From assembly GCA_019750135.1 (NCBI GenBank), contig JAIEOV010000058.1:59053-123052 (forward strand): a stretch of DNA of 64,000 nucleotides. The letters are read 5' to 3'. The DNA comes from Reyranella sp. GTDB taxonomy: Bacteria; Pseudomonadota; Alphaproteobacteria; Reyranellales; Reyranellaceae. A program made the position numbers and the translations under genes. Every line of letters starts with the position of its first letter. Positions within the stretch are counted from its first letter, which is position 1. Shown here piece after piece: positions 1 through 12,720 of the stretch. The notes beneath the pieces are model-generated. The model was not told where the DNA came from. It saw only the letters and a list, made by a program, of their open reading frames with translations, and ran no database searches.

Positions 1-65
1 CACACGGCGGCGGCGGCCAGGCAGGCGATCCAGACGCCCAGCAGCGCCTTCATCGTACGTGACAT
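1..65 (-). CDS. Exported protein, N-terminal fragment (runs off window)
   Basis: Too short for the ORF track. Reading the minus strand from the ATG at 65 gives MSRTMKALLGVWIACLAAA and continues off the left edge. A basic start followed by a hydrophobic Ala/Leu-rich stretch is a typical Sec signal peptide or first membrane segment. A second ATG at 53 would give a shorter and equally good signal peptide. The rest of the protein lies outside the window, so no function can be given. It diverges from the HD-domain gene that follows. Confidence 0.55.
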   Translation of the reverse strand, partial: MSRTMKALLGVWIACLAAAAV

Positions 66-130
66 GCAGCGAAGATGGGCCGGACTGGCCGGCTCGACAA
101 GACAGGCGACTGGTCGCACAAGAGGAGTTG

Positions 131-673
131 ATGAGTACCGATCTGGTTCACTTGGCGCGCGCCGCCGACTACGCCGCCCGCCAGCACATCGCACAGCGGC
201 GCAAAGGTGAGCGCGCCGAGCCCTATATCAACCATCTGACCGAGGTGGCGGCGCTGCTCGCCGAGGCGACCGACGGCAGCGACGTCGTGCTGCTGATGGG
301 CGGCCTGCTGCACGACACACTCGAGGACACGGACGCCACCTATGAGGATCTCGTCGAGCGGTTCGGCCCCGAGGTCGCCGCCTTGGTGGCCGAGGTCACG
401 GACGACAAGTCCCTGCCCAAGGAAGAGCGCAAGCGCCTGCAGATCGAGAAGACCGCCGGCAAGTCGCGGCGCGCCAAGCTGCTCAAGCTTGCCGACAAGA
501 CCTCGAACCTGCGCAGCCTGATGGCGAGCCCTCCGGCCGGCTGGTCCCAGCAGAGGCTGCGTGACTATGTCGTGTGGGCGCACGATGTCGTACGGTCCTG
601 CCGCGGGCTGAACCCGCAGCTGGAGGCCGCCTTCGACGCGGCTCATGAACAAGCAAGCCGACATTTCGGCTGA
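131..673 (+). CDS. MESH1-like HD-domain (p)ppGpp hydrolase-family protein
   Basis: Small metal-dependent HD-domain phosphohydrolase, most like the stand-alone SpoT/MESH1 type that removes pyrophosphate from ppGpp; the real substrate is not shown by sequence. Visible motifs are a His in YINHLTEVA, the HD pair in LLHDTLEDT with the following ED, and a late Asp in KLADKTSNL, spaced as in MESH1. At 180 residues it matches that family and has no synthetase, TGS or ACT domain. I chose ATG 131, preceded by an agaggag ribosome site, over the upstream start in the ORF track, whose extra 24 residues do not look coding. The next gene starts 11 bases downstream. Confidence 0.8.
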   Translation: MSTDLVHLARAADYAARQHIAQRRKGERAEPYINHLTEVAALLAEATDGSDVVLLMGGLLHDTLEDTDATYEDLVERFGPEVAALVAEVTDDKSLPKEERKRLQIEKTAGKSRRAKLLKLADKTSNLRSLMASPPAGWSQQRLRDYVVWAHDVVRSCRGLNPQLEAAFDAAHEQASRHFG

Positions 674-684
674 ATGAGGAAGTC

Positions 685-1320
685 ATGTTCTACGATGCCG
701 CCAAGCGCGATCATGGACTGCCGCAGGATCCGCTGAAGGCGCTGATCGTGCCGCGGCCGATCGGCTGGATCTCGACGGTCGACCGAGAGGGCCGCGTGAA
801 CCTGGCGCCCTACAGCTTCTACAATGCGGTGAGCGAGTTTCCGCCGGTGGTCTATTTCGCCATCACCGGCACCTACGGCAGCACGCCGACCAAGCACAGC
901 CGCATGAACGCCGAATCGACCGGCGAGTTCGTCGTCAACATGGTGAGCGAGAGCCTGAAGGAGCAGATGAACGTCACGACCAGCATGGTCGAGTTCGGCG
1001 TCGACGAGCTCAGGATGGCGGGCCTCACGCCGGAGCCCTCGACCTTGGTGAAGCCGCCGCGGGTCAAGGAATCGCCGGTGGCGCTGGAGTGCAAGTACTG
1101 GCGCACGATCGAGCTGCCGGTCGAGAAGGGCCACGAGAGCAAGCGCGGCTCGGTGGTGTTCGGCCAGGTGGTGGGCGTGCATATCGACGACAGCATCATC
1201 AAGGACGGCCGCATCGACACGCTGGCCTTCAAGCCGGTCGCGCGGCTCGGCTACAGCGAATACACCACGACCGACAATGTCTGGCGCATGAGACGGCCGG
1301 ACGACCCGAAGTATCAGTAG
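685..1320 (+). CDS. Flavin reductase-like (FMN-binding split-barrel) flavoprotein
   Basis: A 211-residue protein of the flavin reductase-like/DIM6-NTAB family, which binds FMN in a split beta-barrel and usually reduces flavin for a partner monooxygenase. The recognisable N-terminal block is VPRPIGWISTVDREGRVNLA followed by PYSFYNAVSEFPP, the characteristic FMN-contacting segment. The central part (VNMVSESLKEQMN) also fits the family. It lies 11 bases after the HD hydrolase and probably shares its transcript. Its stop is followed at once by a long perfect palindrome that separates it from the convergent amidase. No partner oxygenase is adjacent, so the substrate is unknown. Confidence 0.8.
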   Translation: MFYDAAKRDHGLPQDPLKALIVPRPIGWISTVDREGRVNLAPYSFYNAVSEFPPVVYFAITGTYGSTPTKHSRMNAESTGEFVVNMVSESLKEQMNVTTSMVEFGVDELRMAGLTPEPSTLVKPPRVKESPVALECKYWRTIELPVEKGHESKRGSVVFGQVVGVHIDDSIIKDGRIDTLAFKPVARLGYSEYTTTDNVWRMRRPDDPKYQ

Positions 1321-1463
1321 GCTGGGGGCGCGCCACTCCAGTGGCGCGTCATATCATGCTCTTCCGGACCGCGCGCATCCTTGCGCGCTCATGGATCATG
1401 AGCGAGCTGGAAGCTCGCGGTCCGGAAGATCATGACGCGCCACTGGAGTGGCGCGCCCCCAGC
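1321..1463. repeat. Palindromic repeat, family A copy 1, between convergent genes
   Basis: A 32-base perfect inverted repeat: the left arm 1321-1352 begins gctgggggcgcgcc and the right arm 1432-1463 is its exact complement. Nested inside is a second inverted repeat, cttccggaccgcg at 1361-1373 and cgcggtccggaag at 1416-1428. The outer arms begin at the base after the flavoprotein stop codon and reach the amidase stop codon. The same inner core occurs in the copy at 10995-11112. No transposase is present. It could fold into a large hairpin on either strand and may act as a bidirectional terminator. Confidence 0.85.
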
Positions 1464-2799
1464 TATGAGCCGCGAACGATGGGCGCCACGCTCCGCGCCA
1501 TCGCCAGCACGCGTTTGTCGGCCATCGCCTCGCCCATCAGCGAGAAGCCGACCGGCAGTTCGCCCGGGGCGTGGCAGGGCAGGCTGATGCCGCAGCGGTC
1601 CAGGAAGTTGCCGACCGTGGTGTTGCGCAGCAGCAGCATGTTCTTCTTGGTGAAGCCATCGGGCGTCGAGACTTCGTCGAGTGTCGGCGCGACGATGGCG
1701 CAGGTCGGCATGACGACGGCGTCGTAGTTCGACGTGATCGCCGAGACGCGCCTCTGCAGGTCGGCGCGGGCGGCCATCAGGTCGATGTAGTCGGCGGCGC
1801 TCATCTCCTTGCCGCGCATGATGCGCGGATAGACGAGCTGGTCGTAGTCCTTGCCGCGACGCTCGATCAGCGTGCGGTGCCAGGCATAGGCCTCGGAAGC
1901 GGCGAAGGTGCCGCGGGCGTTGATGGCGTTGAGCTCGTTCAGCTCGGGCAGGTCGATCTTCTCGATCTTTACGCCGATGCCGGATAATGCCTTCAGCGCC
2001 CGCTCGAAGGCAGCGGTGACGGTGGCATCGAGATCGTCCATCACAAAATGCATGGGCACGGCGAAGCGGAGGCCGGCGAGCGGCGCCGGCTGGGGCACCG
2101 AAATCGGCTCGCCCGCGAACACCGCATCGACGATGGCGCAGCATTCGACGGAGTTGGCCAGCGGTCCGATGGAATCGAGCGAGGTCGAGAGCGGCACGAC
2201 GCCGTCGATCGGCACGCGGCGCGCCGTCGGCTTGAAGCCGGTGATGCCGCAGACGGCGGCAGGAATGCGCACCGAGCCGCCGGTGTCGGTGCCCAGCGCC
2301 GCCACGGCCATGCCGTCGGCTACCGAGACCGCCGCGCCCGACGAGGAGCCGCCCGGCACGCGCTTGCGGTCGGCGGGATTGCCCGGTGTGCCGTAGTGCG
2401 GGTTGAAGCCGACGCCTGAAAAGGCGAACTCGCTCATGTTGGTGCTGCCGACGATCACCGCGCCGGCCGCGCGCAGGCGCGCTACCACGGGCGCATCGGC
2501 CTTGGCCGGCGGCGTGTCGTCGAGCGCCTTGGAGCCGGCGAGCGTGGTCTCGCCCGCGACGTTGCACAGGTTCTTGATCGAGACCGGGATGCCGGCGAGC
2601 GGCGAGGGCACGAGGCCTGCCTTGCGCTGGACGTCGCTGGCGTCGGCCGCGGCCAACGCCTGGTCGCGCCAGACCTTGATGAAGACGCGGCCGCCTTCAC
2701 CCTTGGGATCGGCGATGCGCGCCAGCGCCTGCTCGGTGAGCTGGCGCGAGGTGGTGCGGCCGGCGGCGAGGTCCGCGGCCAGTTGCAGGATGGTCGGGT

Positions 2800-2803
<4 letters not shown>
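1463..2803 (-). CDS. Amidase-signature family hydrolase
   Basis: A 446-residue amidase-signature enzyme that hydrolyses a C-N amide bond through a Ser-cisSer-Lys triad. The lysine is in [11 protein letters not shown], the serine-rich loop is [14 protein letters not shown], and the catalytic-serine strand is [19 protein letters not shown]. The family also includes GatA and allophanate hydrolase, but no gatB/gatC or urea genes are nearby, so this is a catabolic amidase of unknown substrate. I start it at GTG 2803 ([12 protein letters not shown]), which overlaps the acetyl-CoA synthetase stop as GTGA; the ORF-track start lies deep inside that gene. The overlap suggests coupled translation with the upstream acs. 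Confidence 0.88.
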
Positions 2804-4737
<1,934 letters not shown>

Positions 4738-4822
4738 GGTTCCCTCCCATCGGCTTTTGCCGCGTATTCAGCGGGTTTTAGCCCGCTCGCAGCCGCCTCG
4801 GCAATTCGACTTTGGTGCCCGG

Positions 4823-5494
4823 TTACTCATGGATCCAGGTCGTGAAATCCTCGAGCGGGGCACGCTCTGTGATCAGGCTGTTCGGTACTTCGTCGGGATC
4901 GGCATAGCCCAGCGCCAGGCCGCAGATCACGACCTCGTCGTCGGGCACTTTCAGCTCGCGGCGCACGACATGCTGGTAGCGGCTGAAGGCGGCCTGCGGG
5001 CAGGTGTGCAGGCCTTTCTCGCGGGCCAGCAGCATGAGCTGGTCGAGGAAGATGCCGCAGTCGATCCACTGGCCGTTGCCCATGCGCCGCTCGACGCACA
5101 GGATCATGCCGACCGGCGCGTCGAAGAAATCGTAGTTCTTGCGGAACTGCTTCAGCATGCCGGCGGCGTCGCCGCGCGGCACGCCGAGCAGGGTGTAGAG
5201 CTGCTTGCCGACCAGCTTGCGACGCTGGTCGTAGACCGGCGTGAATTCCTTCGGATAGACGTTGTATTCGGCGCCCGGGCCGTTATCGCCCTCGTCCATC
5301 GCCTTGAGGATGGCGGCCGACAGCCGCTGCCGCGCCTTGCCCGTGGTGACGTAGAGCTTCCACGGCTGCAGGTTGCCGTTCGATGCGGCGCGGCCCGCCG
5401 TCGAGATGATCCATTCGATATCGGCCTGCGGCACGGGCTCGGGCTTGAACAGGCGCATCGAGCGGCGGGAGTTGATGGCTTCGGACACGCGCAT
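4823..5494 (-). CDS. Nitroreductase-family NAD(P)H:FMN oxidoreductase
   Basis: A 223-residue flavin oxidoreductase of the nitroreductase fold. The N-terminus AINSRRSMRLFKPEPVP is the typical FMN phosphate-contacting RRS-R-F segment, followed by AGRAASNGNLQPWKLYV (the SNxQPW motif), and GLALGYADPDEVPN near the C-terminus is also characteristic. Such enzymes reduce nitroaromatics, quinones or enones with NAD(P)H; the physiological substrate cannot be read from the sequence. It lies between acs and the VOC/hydrolase fusion on the same strand, with 6 bases to the latter, so it is probably the last gene of the DinB-fusion-nitroreductase transcript. Confidence 0.88.
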   Translation of the reverse strand: MRVSEAINSRRSMRLFKPEPVPQADIEWIISTAGRAASNGNLQPWKLYVTTGKARQRLSAAILKAMDEGDNGPGAEYNVYPKEFTPVYDQRRKLVGKQLYTLLGVPRGDAAGMLKQFRKNYDFFDAPVGMILCVERRMGNGQWIDCGIFLDQLMLLAREKGLHTCPQAAFSRYQHVVRRELKVPDDEVVICGLALGYADPDEVPNSLITERAPLEDFTTWIHE

Positions 5495-5500
5495 GAAAGA

Positions 5501-6622
5501 TCAGCTCCGGTTCAGATGGCGGCGCAGGAAGTCGAACAGCTTACGCCGGGTGAGCGCGTTCTGCTGCTCCGTGAAGAAGTGCGTACCGCCTGGCACAATG
5601 AAGGTCTCGACCTCCTTGCCGTGGTTCTTCAACGCCTCGGCCATCGCCTGCACCTGGTCGACCGGCACGTTCTCGTCGTGATCGCCATGGACCAGCAGCA
5701 CCGGTGCGTCGATCTGCGCCACCCGCAGGATCGGCGAGCGCACCGGCAGGCCCTCCGGCCCACAGAGATCGTCGAGATAGTCGCGGATGTAGGGATTGGC
5801 CTCGCGCCAGCGCACCAGGTCGGTCGGGCCATAGAACGACGCGACGGCGCGGATCGGCGGCTTGTGCGCCGCCGCCAGCAAGGCCACCTGGCCGCCCATC
5901 GAGACGCCGATCAGGGCGATGCGGTCCTTGTCGACCAACGGTCGTTTGGCCAGCCAGTCGATCGCCGCCAGCACGTCGAGCGGCTGGCGCAGTCCCTGGT
6001 CGTTCTCGCCTTCCGAGCCCAGCCAGCCGCGCAGCGACAGGGCCAGCGCCACGTAGCCGTTGGCCGAGAAGGCGCGCGCCAGCCCCACCATGTTGTGGGC
6101 ATGGCCGGCGAAGCCGTGCAGCAGGATCACCGCGGGATAGGGTGGGTTGCCGGCCTGCGGCTTGAAGAAGTAGCCGCCCAGCGTGACGCCGTGACCGGGC
6201 ACCTGGACCTGCTCGGCGTCGCTGACGTCGGGCAGCTCGGTCCAGCGATGTGCCACCTCGATGGGCACACCGTCGGGATCGCGGAAGGCGACCGAGTAGT
6301 AGCCGGGCGCGAAGTAGTCGAGCTCCTTGGGCGACTGCAGGATTTCGGCGCCCGCCTCTTTGAGCTCGGCGAACACCTGGTCGACCTGGGCGCGGCTTTC
6401 GGCCGAGACGGCGAGCCACAGCGCGCCCGGGCCGTAGGAGATGCCCTCCTTGGCCTGGCGCATGACGAAGTGATCGTAGCCGCGCGACCACATCACGCGG
6501 TTGTCGCCTGCCCACACGCGCTGGAAGCCCAGCATCGGCAGCCACAGGCGATGGAACACCACCGAGCGGCCGAGGTCGCTCACTTCGATGGCGGCACCGG
6601 CAAAGGACGGACGTGGCCGCAT
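5501..6622 (-). CDS. VOC (glyoxalase-like) domain fused to alpha/beta hydrolase
   Basis: Two domains in 373 residues. Residues 1-130 form a vicinal-oxygen-chelate module (AIEVSDLGRSVVFH near the start, VAFRDPDGVPIEVAHRW at its end). Residues 140-373 form a dienelactone-hydrolase-like alpha/beta hydrolase: oxyanion motif VILLHGFAGH, nucleophile elbow GVSMGG (Ser about 241), acid region LLVHGDHDENVP and the last His in GGTHFF. Both active sites look intact. Its ATG overlaps the stop of the DinB-like gene as TGATG, so translation is probably coupled. The fusion suggests one polypeptide that rearranges or opens a ring and then hydrolyses a lactone or ester, but the substrate is unknown. Confidence 0.85.
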   Translation of the reverse strand: MRPRPSFAGAAIEVSDLGRSVVFHRLWLPMLGFQRVWAGDNRVMWSRGYDHFVMRQAKEGISYGPGALWLAVSAESRAQVDQVFAELKEAGAEILQSPKELDYFAPGYYSVAFRDPDGVPIEVAHRWTELPDVSDAEQVQVPGHGVTLGGYFFKPQAGNPPYPAVILLHGFAGHAHNMVGLARAFSANGYVALALSLRGWLGSEGENDQGLRQPLDVLAAIDWLAKRPLVDKDRIALIGVSMGGQVALLAAAHKPPIRAVASFYGPTDLVRWREANPYIRDYLDDLCGPEGLPVRSPILRVAQIDAPVLLVHGDHDENVPVDQVQAMAEALKNHGKEVETFIVPGGTHFFTEQQNALTRRKLFDFLRRHLNRS

Positions 6623-7179
6623 CAGCGTTGCGGCAGGCCGAGCAGCCGCTGCTCGTCGCGCCGCAGATCCTCTTCGCCGGCCAGGAAGAACTCGTCGAGC
6701 TGCGGCGGCTTCACCTTGGTGCTGCTCAACATGGCGTGCGCCTGGCCGCGATGATGGATCTGGTGCTGGAACAGATGTTCCAGGATCGAGGCGACGCTCG
6801 ACGGTGGTGGCGTGCGGTTGGGCCGCGGCAGGACCAGCCCCTCGGCAAGGCTTGCATCGGTCTGGCGCTCGCAGAAATCGATCAGCCGCCGGTCGCTCTT
6901 TCGCTGCGCCTCATAGAGCTGATGAGCGTCGGGAAAGTCCGGCGGCGGATCGTCGTAGCGTTTCAGCACCGTCGGATCACGATGCAACGCATCGATGTAA
7001 TAGATGTCGACCCACAGGATGTGGTTCAGCGTCGCCCGCAGCGATGGGAAGAAGCCCGTGCGGTGCTCGGCGAATTCGGCCGGGGTCAGCTCTTTGCAGG
7101 CCGTCAGCAGCCGGTGGTTCGACCAGGCATTGTTGCCGGCCATGGCGACGAAGTGACTGACCAGTCCCGTCGTCGCCAT
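6622..7179 (-). CDS. DinB-like four-helix metal-binding protein
   Basis: A 185-residue protein resembling the DinB/YfiT family: an N-terminal helix MAGNNAWSNHRLLTACKEL, a conserved FFPSLRATLNHILWVDIYY containing the first His ligand, and the late ILEHLFQHQIHHRGQAHAML with the two further His ligands. Members bind a divalent metal; some are mycothiol- or bacillithiol-dependent transferases, but many have no known role. I start it at ATG 7179, just outside aconitase; the longer ORF-track form overlaps acnA in another frame and is spurious. It is followed by the VOC/hydrolase fusion with a 1-base overlap. Confidence 0.82.
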   Translation of the reverse strand: MATTGLVSHFVAMAGNNAWSNHRLLTACKELTPAEFAEHRTGFFPSLRATLNHILWVDIYYIDALHRDPTVLKRYDDPPPDFPDAHQLYEAQRKSDRRLIDFCERQTDASLAEGLVLPRPNRTPPPSSVASILEHLFQHQIHHRGQAHAMLSSTKVKPPQLDEFFLAGEEDLRRDEQRLLGLPQR

Positions 7180-7190
7180 GGCGTTGTCGC

Positions 7191-9878
<2,688 letters not shown>

Positions 9879-9919
9879 TGATGATACTCCTGACGGTCGA
9901 TCTCGTGCGGGCGGGTGGC

Positions 9920-9948
9920 AAAATAGGGGCACCGAAGGGCACAGGCAA
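9920..9948 (-). promoter_or_regulatory. Predicted sigma-70-type promoter of acnA
   Basis: On the minus strand TTGCCT (9948-9943) is followed after exactly 17 bases by TATTTT (9925-9920), about 42 bases before the acnA start codon. This is a reasonable -35/-10 pair placed in the only gap between the divergent acnA and TPR genes. It is a motif match by eye with no transcription data behind it. Confidence 0.45.
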
Positions 9949-9990
9949 TCGGCGGATGCGGTTGCCGGTCCGTTGTGCCAGATTGCCCGA

Positions 9991-10989
9991 ATGCAGCCGA
10001 AAATAGCCCGGATTCTTGCGGCTTTTGCACTGCTCGTGACCGCTTGCAGCGAGGTCTCGGCGCAGCGCAATGCCGTCGAGGCCTGGGATCCCTCGGCGCG
10101 CGACTTCGGCCGACTGCCGGTCGAGCCCAGCATGCCGTCCGAGGCCCGGAATTCGACGCTCGAGGCGTTGGACAAGATCCTGGCGAGCTCCAAGCTCTCG
10201 GATTTCGACCGGTCGATCTATCTCAGCATCCGCGCCTATCAGCTCAACCGGGCCGGCCGCCAGACCGACAGCCAGAAGGATATCGCCGCGATGGGCAAGG
10301 TCCTGCCCACCGCCTGGCAGCTCGTGCTGTCGAGCACGCTGCCCGAGCTGGCGGGCGGAGGCGATCGCGCGGCGGCATTGCGCACCCTCGACAGCGCCCT
10401 GCAGCAGAAGCCGGGCGATTCCTGGCTGGTGATCGCCCAGGCCCGCGTCTACATGCAGCTCGCCGATTTCCCGCGCGCCCTCGCCCTGCTCGACGAGGCG
10501 CTGGCCCGCTCGACCTCGCCGGCCGACCGCCGTTCGGCGCTCTACTATCGCGGCCATGCGTATTTCGATCTTGGTCAGTACGCTCAGGCGGCGGACGATT
10601 TCGACGCCACCTTGGCCGGCCGCCCGTCCTTCCGGGCGCGATTGGGGCCGCTCCTGTGGCGCTACGCGGCGCAGGTCCGCGCCCGGCGCGATGCGCGCGC
10701 CCAGCTGGCCAAGGATGTCGGCAACGAGAACCTCAGCGAATGGCCGGCGCCGATCGCCAAGTTCCTGCTCGGCAAGATGTCTGCCGGTGAGCTCGAGGTC
10801 GCGGCCGAGACCGACGAGGCCGCCAGCCGCACCAACGGCAAGTGCGCCGCTGCCTTCTTCATCGGAATCGACGCCATCCGCCGCGGCGACAAGCAACGCG
10901 CCCGCGAGCAGCTCCAGCTGACCCAGGCCCGCTGCCCGACCGTGTCGGAGCTCAACTGGGCGGCGGCGAGCGAGCTGAAGCGTCTTTGA
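9991..10989 (+). CDS. Exported TPR-repeat protein
   Basis: A 332-residue envelope protein of unknown specific role. ATG 9991 gives MQPKIARILAAFALLVTACS, a signal peptide ending in a possible lipobox (VTAC), though cleavage after the following SAQ is also possible. The mature part is helical with TPR-like units: AALRTLDSALQQKPGDSWL, VYMQLADFPRALALLDEAL and YYRGHAYFDLGQYAQAADDF. TPR proteins usually scaffold protein complexes. The ORF-track start 168 bases upstream overlaps the acnA promoter and N-terminus and is rejected. The gene ends at a family A palindrome, opposite the convergent hydrolase. Confidence 0.72.
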   Translation: MQPKIARILAAFALLVTACSEVSAQRNAVEAWDPSARDFGRLPVEPSMPSEARNSTLEALDKILASSKLSDFDRSIYLSIRAYQLNRAGRQTDSQKDIAAMGKVLPTAWQLVLSSTLPELAGGGDRAAALRTLDSALQQKPGDSWLVIAQARVYMQLADFPRALALLDEALARSTSPADRRSALYYRGHAYFDLGQYAQAADDFDATLAGRPSFRARLGPLLWRYAAQVRARRDARAQLAKDVGNENLSEWPAPIAKFLLGKMSAGELEVAAETDEAASRTNGKCAAAFFIGIDAIRRGDKQRAREQLQLTQARCPTVSELNWAAASELKRL

Positions 10990-10994
10990 TCTTC

Positions 10995-11112
10995 CGGAGC
11001 GCGGCTCTCCAGGTCCGCTCATAGTCTTTGTCTTCCGGACCGCGCGCGTCCTCGCGCGCTCATAGGCGCGCGGTCCGGAAGATCATGAGCGGACCTGGAG
11101 AGCCGCGCTCCG
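10995..11112. repeat. Palindromic repeat, family A copy 2, between convergent genes
   Basis: Perfect 28-base inverted repeat: left arm 10995-11022 starts cggagcgcggctctccaggt and the right arm 11085-11112 is its exact complement. Nested inside is cttccggaccgcgcgc and its complement (11032-11047 with the partner near 11066-11081), the same core found in copy 1 at 1361-1428. It fills the gap between the TPR stop (10989) and the hydrolase stop (11114), again a convergent junction. Its outer arm is nearly identical to the arm found inside the hydantoinase A gene at 47235. Confidence 0.85.
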
Positions 11113-11113
11113 C

Positions 11114-11914
11114 TCAGCCCACCAGCGCCAGCGGCGCGATGAACCTCGCGATCTCGGACAAGACATACGCCGGCTGCTGCAAATGAGGGCTGTGGCCGCA
11201 GTCGGGGACCAGGCGGGTTTCGCAGTAGCCGCCGACCTTGCCGGCGATGATGCCGAGCTGCAGTTCGCTGCCGTATTCGTCGTCCTCGCCCTGGATCGCC
11301 TGCACCGGCACGACGATGCCGGGCAGGCGGCCGTCGGCATCCATCGGCTCGAAGCCCGGCGCGACCCAGGCGTCGGACCACAGGCGAAAGGCGCCGTCGG
11401 TATTGTCGCCGTGATACCGCACCAGCCGCTGGCGCAGGTCGCCCGCGGCGAACGCCTCGCGCGCCTTGACGATGGCCGCCACGCACACCGGCTCGGTGAT
11501 GGCATGGGCGGCCAGGGTCACCACGGCGCGCAATGGCTCGGGATCGCGCGCCGCGTAGTTCAGCGCGATGGTGCCGCCGTCGCTGTGGCCGACCAGCACG
11601 CAATCCTCGATTCGCAGGGTCTGCAGCAGCCGCGGCAACACCTCGTCGGCCTCGATCTCCATGTACTTCAGGCCAGGATCGGCCGGCCACGGGCTCGAGC
11701 CGCCATAGCCCGTGCGGTCATAGACGATGCCGGCCGTGCGCGTGGCATCGCAGAGCTTCTGCGGAAAGTCGCGCCACATCTCGATGCAGCCCAGCCCCTC
11801 GTGCAGGAACACCAGGGTCGTGCGCTCGAGCCCGTCGGTCTGCTGCGGCGTCAGCCGGCGTATCCGCAGGCGACGGTCGCCGAGGTCCAGAAAGTCGTCT
11901 GATGATGACATCAT
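11114..11914 (-). CDS. Alpha/beta-fold hydrolase
   Basis: A 266-residue alpha/beta hydrolase. The oxyanion strand is LVFLHEGLGCIEMW, the nucleophile elbow is LVGHSDGG (Ser about 111), and the catalytic His is in DCGHSPHLQQP near the C-terminus; the acid is probably in IQGEDDEYG. These look like ester or C-C bond hydrolases of the aromatic-degradation type, but the substrate cannot be inferred from the neighbours. Tandem ATGs at 11914 and 11911 are both possible starts; the longer ORF-track extension lacks similarity to the fold. It is convergent with the TPR gene and divergent from the two-component system. Confidence 0.82.
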   Translation of the reverse strand: MMSSSDDFLDLGDRRLRIRRLTPQQTDGLERTTLVFLHEGLGCIEMWRDFPQKLCDATRTAGIVYDRTGYGGSSPWPADPGLKYMEIEADEVLPRLLQTLRIEDCVLVGHSDGGTIALNYAARDPEPLRAVVTLAAHAITEPVCVAAIVKAREAFAAGDLRQRLVRYHGDNTDGAFRLWSDAWVAPGFEPMDADGRLPGIVVPVQAIQGEDDEYGSELQLGIIAGKVGGYCETRLVPDCGHSPHLQQPAYVLSEIARFIAPLALVG

Positions 11915-12009
11915 CCCGTCAGATGTAGCCGCCGGCAGGCGTTGTGAGAAGGCAAGCCGTGCTAGGATCACGCCAGGGGTAATCAGAGGCGGAAAGGAGG
12001 ACCGCACCG

Positions 12010-12720
12010 ATGAGGGTCCTTCTCGTCGAGGACAGCATCGAGCTCGTCGCGTTGCTGAAGAAAGGTCTGGCGCAGGGCGGCTTCTCGGCCGATGCCGTGC
12101 GCACGGCCGCCGATGCCGCGCACGCGCTCGCCACCATGCGCTACGCCGCGATGGTGCTCGACCGCGGCCTGCCCGACGAAGACGGCCTCAACCTGCTGCG
12201 CGACATGCGCCGGCGCGGCGATTCCACGCCGGTCCTGGTGCTGACGGCGCGCGACGGCGTCACCGACCGCGTCGCCGGCCTGCGCGAGGGCGCCGACGAC
12301 TACATGGCGAAACCCTTCGCCATGGAAGAGCTCGTCGCTCGCCTGCAGGCCCTGCTGCGGCGCTCCGACAATCTGCTCGGCCGGAGACTGACCTTCGGCA
12401 ACGTGGCGCTCGACACCGAAGGCCGCCAGGTGATCATCAACGGCGTGGTCCGCGCCTTCCCGGCGCGCGAGACGGCGGTGCTGGAGATCCTGCTGCGGCG
12501 TAGCGGCAACGTCGCGCCCAAGCGACTGTTCGAGGACCATCTGTTCGGCCTGTCGGGCGATGTCGGCTCGAACGCCGTCGAGGTCTATGTCCATCGCCTG
12601 CGCAAGATGCTGGCCGACAACGGCGCCACGGTGAAGATCCACACGGTGCGCGGCGTCGGCTACCTGATGGCCGAGGAAAAGACCGGGATGACCAGCGGGG
12701 GCAGCGGGGGCAACGGGTGA
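12010..12720 (+). CDS. OmpR/TctD-like response regulator
   Basis: A 236-residue DNA-binding response regulator. The receiver domain (1-115) has the acidic pair VED at 7-8, phospho-acceptor Asp51 in MVLDRGLPDEDG and the lysine in DYMAKPF. The C-terminal winged helix (about 125-222) ends SNAVEVYVHRLRKML and VRGVGYLM, typical of OmpR/PhoB members. It overlaps the sensor kinase by 4 bases (GTGA). The partner kinase has the TctE-type sensor arrangement, so the pair most resembles TctD/TctE, which control tricarboxylate uptake. The target here is unproven, but two Bug/TctC-type receptors lie elsewhere in the window. Confidence 0.9.
   Translation: MRVLLVEDSIELVALLKKGLAQGGFSADAVRTAADAAHALATMRYAAMVLDRGLPDEDGLNLLRDMRRRGDSTPVLVLTARDGVTDRVAGLREGADDYMAKPFAMEELVARLQALLRRSDNLLGRRLTFGNVALDTEGRQVIINGVVRAFPARETAVLEILLRRSGNVAPKRLFEDHLFGLSGDVGSNAVEVYVHRLRKMLADNGATVKIHTVRGVGYLMAEEKTGMTSGGSGGNG

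Noticed and set aside
4768-4785. Terminator between nitroreductase and acs
   Set aside because: An agcggg...cccgct stem is present but no T-run follows on the minus strand, so it is not called a terminator.
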